Shown in pieces: positions 62,001 to 64,000 of a stretch of DNA of 64,000 nucleotides (positions are counted from its first letter, which is position 1; the number at the start of each line of letters is the position of its first letter). The notes under the pieces were generated by a model. That model was not told the origin of the DNA. It searched no databases and saw only the letters and a list, made by a program, of their open reading frames with translations. This stretch comes from Phoronis australis. Its lineage: Eukaryota; Phoronida; Phoronidae. A program made the position numbers and the translations under genes. The stretch is taken from positions 775,839 to 839,838 of the forward strand of contig NMRA01000126.1 of the NCBI GenBank assembly GCA_002633005.1, in the 5' to 3' direction.

Positions 62001-63890
62001 TGTGTATTGCAGGAAACTGTGAACATTCCGTTTGGAGCAGCTGGTCGCAATGTTCTGATACATGCGGAGAAGGAACTAAATCGAGAAAGAAGGCTTGCAT
62101 GGATGAGCAGGGTGTAAAATGCAACGAAACCTTGTGTAAAGGACAAGGAGAAGAATCAATGATCTGTAACCGCGGAAAGAACGGGAAATGTGATCATAAA
62201 GCCGGGTTGACTATACGGAAGGTGAGAGCAAGCAACTGGCAGAGGAGAGACGCTGAGCAAGGTGAGTTGTCTGGGATCTGTCTGTGTCAGATAGTGGACA
62301 TTTCTACTACTCTCCAGTCTTATTTTTGATCTCCAACACTCCAACCTCTCAATCAACCGCACAAGGATCATTATTGAAATTTACAGATGTATTTCCATTA
62401 AGTAGATCATGGCTGATGCTGATTTTAAGCCAGCTTTGACTTCTTTTGCGCCCCAGCTAGTGGCGATGTTTGAGTCTCCGGCTGTACCCCGGCCTTTGAC
62501 CAGAAGGATCCTTATGACATTTGGCTAGTGTCTTCCTCATGAAAATGTTAATGTTTGACCACGACTTTGGAGTGAATCTGACTACCGCTGTTCCCCTTAT
62601 TGTTAATTTTAGTTTTTTATGTTTGCGTTTGTATCAAAATTTCCAGACGAGTGTTCATAAAATATTAAGATAGAGAGAACAGCCGCGTGTTGTGACTTGT
62701 ATTGTTGTCGCCCGGGCAACAGTTGTGTGGATGTTAATGGCATGTATTGGCGTGCACCTCTATGCATCAAACCACCCAAAAAATCATTATGGAAATTGAC
62801 TGATGTGTTCATTCTGACAAGAGGACGTTGATTTTTGACGTTGCCGACTACTGTGGCGACCTCATTTTGTTGCATCTGCGGCTTTATCTTCTATGGCCCT
62901 TGCTATTACAGTCTTTGTCTCCTAGATCATAACGCTTAATCGTCGTGAAAGACCGTCCGGAGTAAATATGGTGCAACTCGGGACGGTCTGGGGTCTACAG
63001 AAAACCACAGTTCAACTGTGGGTCTACACCATAAACGAGTGTAGTTCTACTTGCTGTGTCAGCTGCTGGTATGCTTATCGCTTTTATGACACACAATGTG
63101 TGACTGGGCAAAGCGTTTTCAAAATAACTGTGGATAAGTCAGTGGAGTGTGAGACCCCTGAGGTCCCTGTCAAGTCCTCACGGCAATTTTACGTGCTTGA
63201 GGCAACTTGATGTTTTGCGTTTGCGCCTGAATGTTAAGATTTCCTTGACGGATTTTCATGAAATGTGCTAAATAGTTTTCTATCAGAGACACGACAATTA
63301 ATGCTTTCCCATTGTCGGACGAGTTTGGCGTATTCTGGGCAATCTATTAGCAAGGAGCCTAGTACTACACTCCTTGCTATCAGTGTCCATTATTGTGATA
63401 CTAATAAACACCCATAGAAACATTGCCATTTCCGGTGCTATCGTGGGCGCATTTCAGAGCTTCGCCTTGCTCTTGTAGATTATGAGGACGATGAAGAAGA
63501 AGACGATATTTCAGATCCAAAAATAAAAGAAGTGCTGAAAGTATTGAATGAATCGTTTTATTCTACGAAACCAACAGGGATCACGACCACATCCACACCA
63601 GCTCCGACGCGTAAGTTCTTTTTATAAGAAAACATCCGGGGGACCTGGCCATCATCGCCATCGCCACTTCCACCACCACTTTCAACATCGGGTGGGAGGC
63701 GTAAGTGATCTGTTTCGAGAAACATTCCCGTATCCCCGATGACATAAGACACGGTGGTTACCAATGCAATAGTTTGATGGGATTTGCGTTGGCAATTTGG
63801 ATGTGCACTCTTTTCAAAACAGACCAGGTGCATATTGATGAAGTGAAAAATCGATCAATATACGAAAGCGTCGAGAAAATTATTTCATAG
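59044..63890 (+). CDS. Secreted precursor with two thrombospondin type-1 repeats, four exons, 325 aa
   Basis: Exons are 59044-59572, 62013-62261, 63479-63610 and 63823-63890 (TAG). Donors are GTAAGT, GTGAGT and GTAAGT; all introns are phase 1 and the total is 326 codons. Residues 1-about 20 (MFVLVLSFLSLFLRWG) form a signal peptide. A 45-residue acidic segment follows, ending in the furin-type site RKKR (63-66). TSR1 (about 75-133) has CWSEWSEWTECSSAC, and TSR2 (about 179-236) has WSSWSQCSDTCGEG; both carry WxxW C-mannosylation motifs and six Cys. A second basic site, RRRKR, lies inside TSR1. Exon 3 encodes an acidic run (DYEDDEEEDD) and a Thr/Pro stretch. The helix-like KFEKILKILDGTTG after TSR1 resembles KIKEVLKVLNESF after TSR2. 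I do not recognise a named orthologue; TSR proteins generally act in matrix, guidance or immunity. Confidence 0.85.
60040..60180. repeat. Palindromic-tail repeat dimer, copy 2 (inverted)
   Basis: Reverse complement of the dimer at 55331-55490, again as two monomers separated by 'cccatggtctatagg'. It lies in intron 1 of the TSR gene. Confidence 0.65.
61375..61585 (+). repeat. Dispersed repeat, copy 2 (partner at 49095)
   Basis: It aligns with 49095-49305 in the same orientation and lies in intron 1 of the TSR gene. Confidence 0.55.
62440..62700. repeat. Diverged copy of the CTCF-like repeat family
   Basis: It contains GCGCCCCAGCTAGTGGC and downstream phrases shared with the 6870-7600 cluster ('tttatgtttgcgtttgtatc.aaattt', 'cataaaat.tt'). 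The core has an extra AG, so motif quality is lower. It lies in intron 2 of the TSR gene. Confidence 0.45.
62928..63202 (+). repeat. Structured dispersed repeat, copy B (partner 50911-51202)
   Basis: Aligns with copy A over its full length in the same orientation. Its hairpin at 62950-62989 has a 14-position stem with one mismatch. It lies in intron 2 of the TSR gene, about 12 kb from copy A. Confidence 0.75.
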
Positions 63891-63913
63891 TCTGAACAGA
63901 GTTGACGCGAACA

Positions 63914-63919
63914 AATAAA
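63914..63919 (+). terminator. TSR gene polyadenylation signal AATAAA
   Basis: A canonical AATAAA 24 bp after the TAG of the last exon. It supports the short terminal exon model, which otherwise rests only on phase and splice sites. Confidence 0.75.
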
Positions 63920-64000
63920 CCATAGACTGTGATATTATTTTTGTGTTCTGGGCTTTGCGAAGGATTTTTCTAAGTTCAATGAATGGAAATGTCCTGCACT

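Noticed and set aside
62222-62227. Earlier donor GTGAGA in TSR exon 2
   Set aside because: It would end the exon in phase 0, and the next exon then soon hits a stop. The GTGAGT at 62262 keeps phase 1 and an open frame.
63611-63628. 18-bp micro-intron joining a Pro-rich piece
   Set aside because: The frame would stay open, but 18 bp is too short for an animal spliceosomal intron and the AAG acceptor is weak. The terminal exon at 63823 fits better and is backed by a polyadenylation signal.

Overview
The window is nuclear DNA of an animal. It has spliced protein genes with GT-AG introns, polyadenylation signals, AT-rich intergenic DNA and many degenerate transposons. The gene set is RPS4, a sacsin-like chaperone, IRAK1BP1, JAGN1 and a secreted thrombospondin-type-1 protein. 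Together with CR1/L2-like LINE tails, tRNA-derived SINEs, TIR elements and a solo LTR, this suggests a bilaterian, probably a marine invertebrate such as a non-vertebrate deuterostome or a lophotrochozoan. The phylum cannot be fixed from the sequence alone.

Layout. (1) 1-6.7 kb: six exons of RPS4 on +, whose ATG exon was not found. (2) 6.7-19.7 kb: intergenic DNA with a cluster of repeats carrying CTCF-like motifs, a TIR element, a GC-rich island and SINE fragments. (3) 19.8-28.9 kb: a complete six-exon gene on + for a 1,919-residue sacsin-like protein with one GHKL ATPase module, a J domain and a C-terminal HEPN domain. (4) 28.9-42.4 kb: gene desert with a strong hairpin, a hAT-like relic, a 1.75-kb imperfect foldback and several N-interrupted repeats. 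(5) 42.5-56.2 kb: IRAK1BP1 (-, four exons) and JAGN1 (+, two exons), head to head with 503 bp between their start codons. IRAK1BP1 introns hold a solo LTR with a perfect 5-bp target duplication and several TIR elements; the JAGN1 intron holds a LINE 3' end. (6) 59.0-63.9 kb: a complete four-exon gene on + for a 325-residue secreted precursor with a furin-type site and two thrombospondin type-1 repeats.

The genes do not form a pathway. They are housekeeping (ribosome, ER membrane), chaperone, signalling and extracellular genes lying side by side. Every exon junction in the models was checked by reading phase and splice sites, and all multi-exon models close in frame. The most interesting items are the compact ATPase-J-HEPN sacsin-like protein, the tandem CTCF-like motif repeats, the large foldback, and a dispersed repeat whose two copies keep the same hairpin with one compensatory base-pair change.
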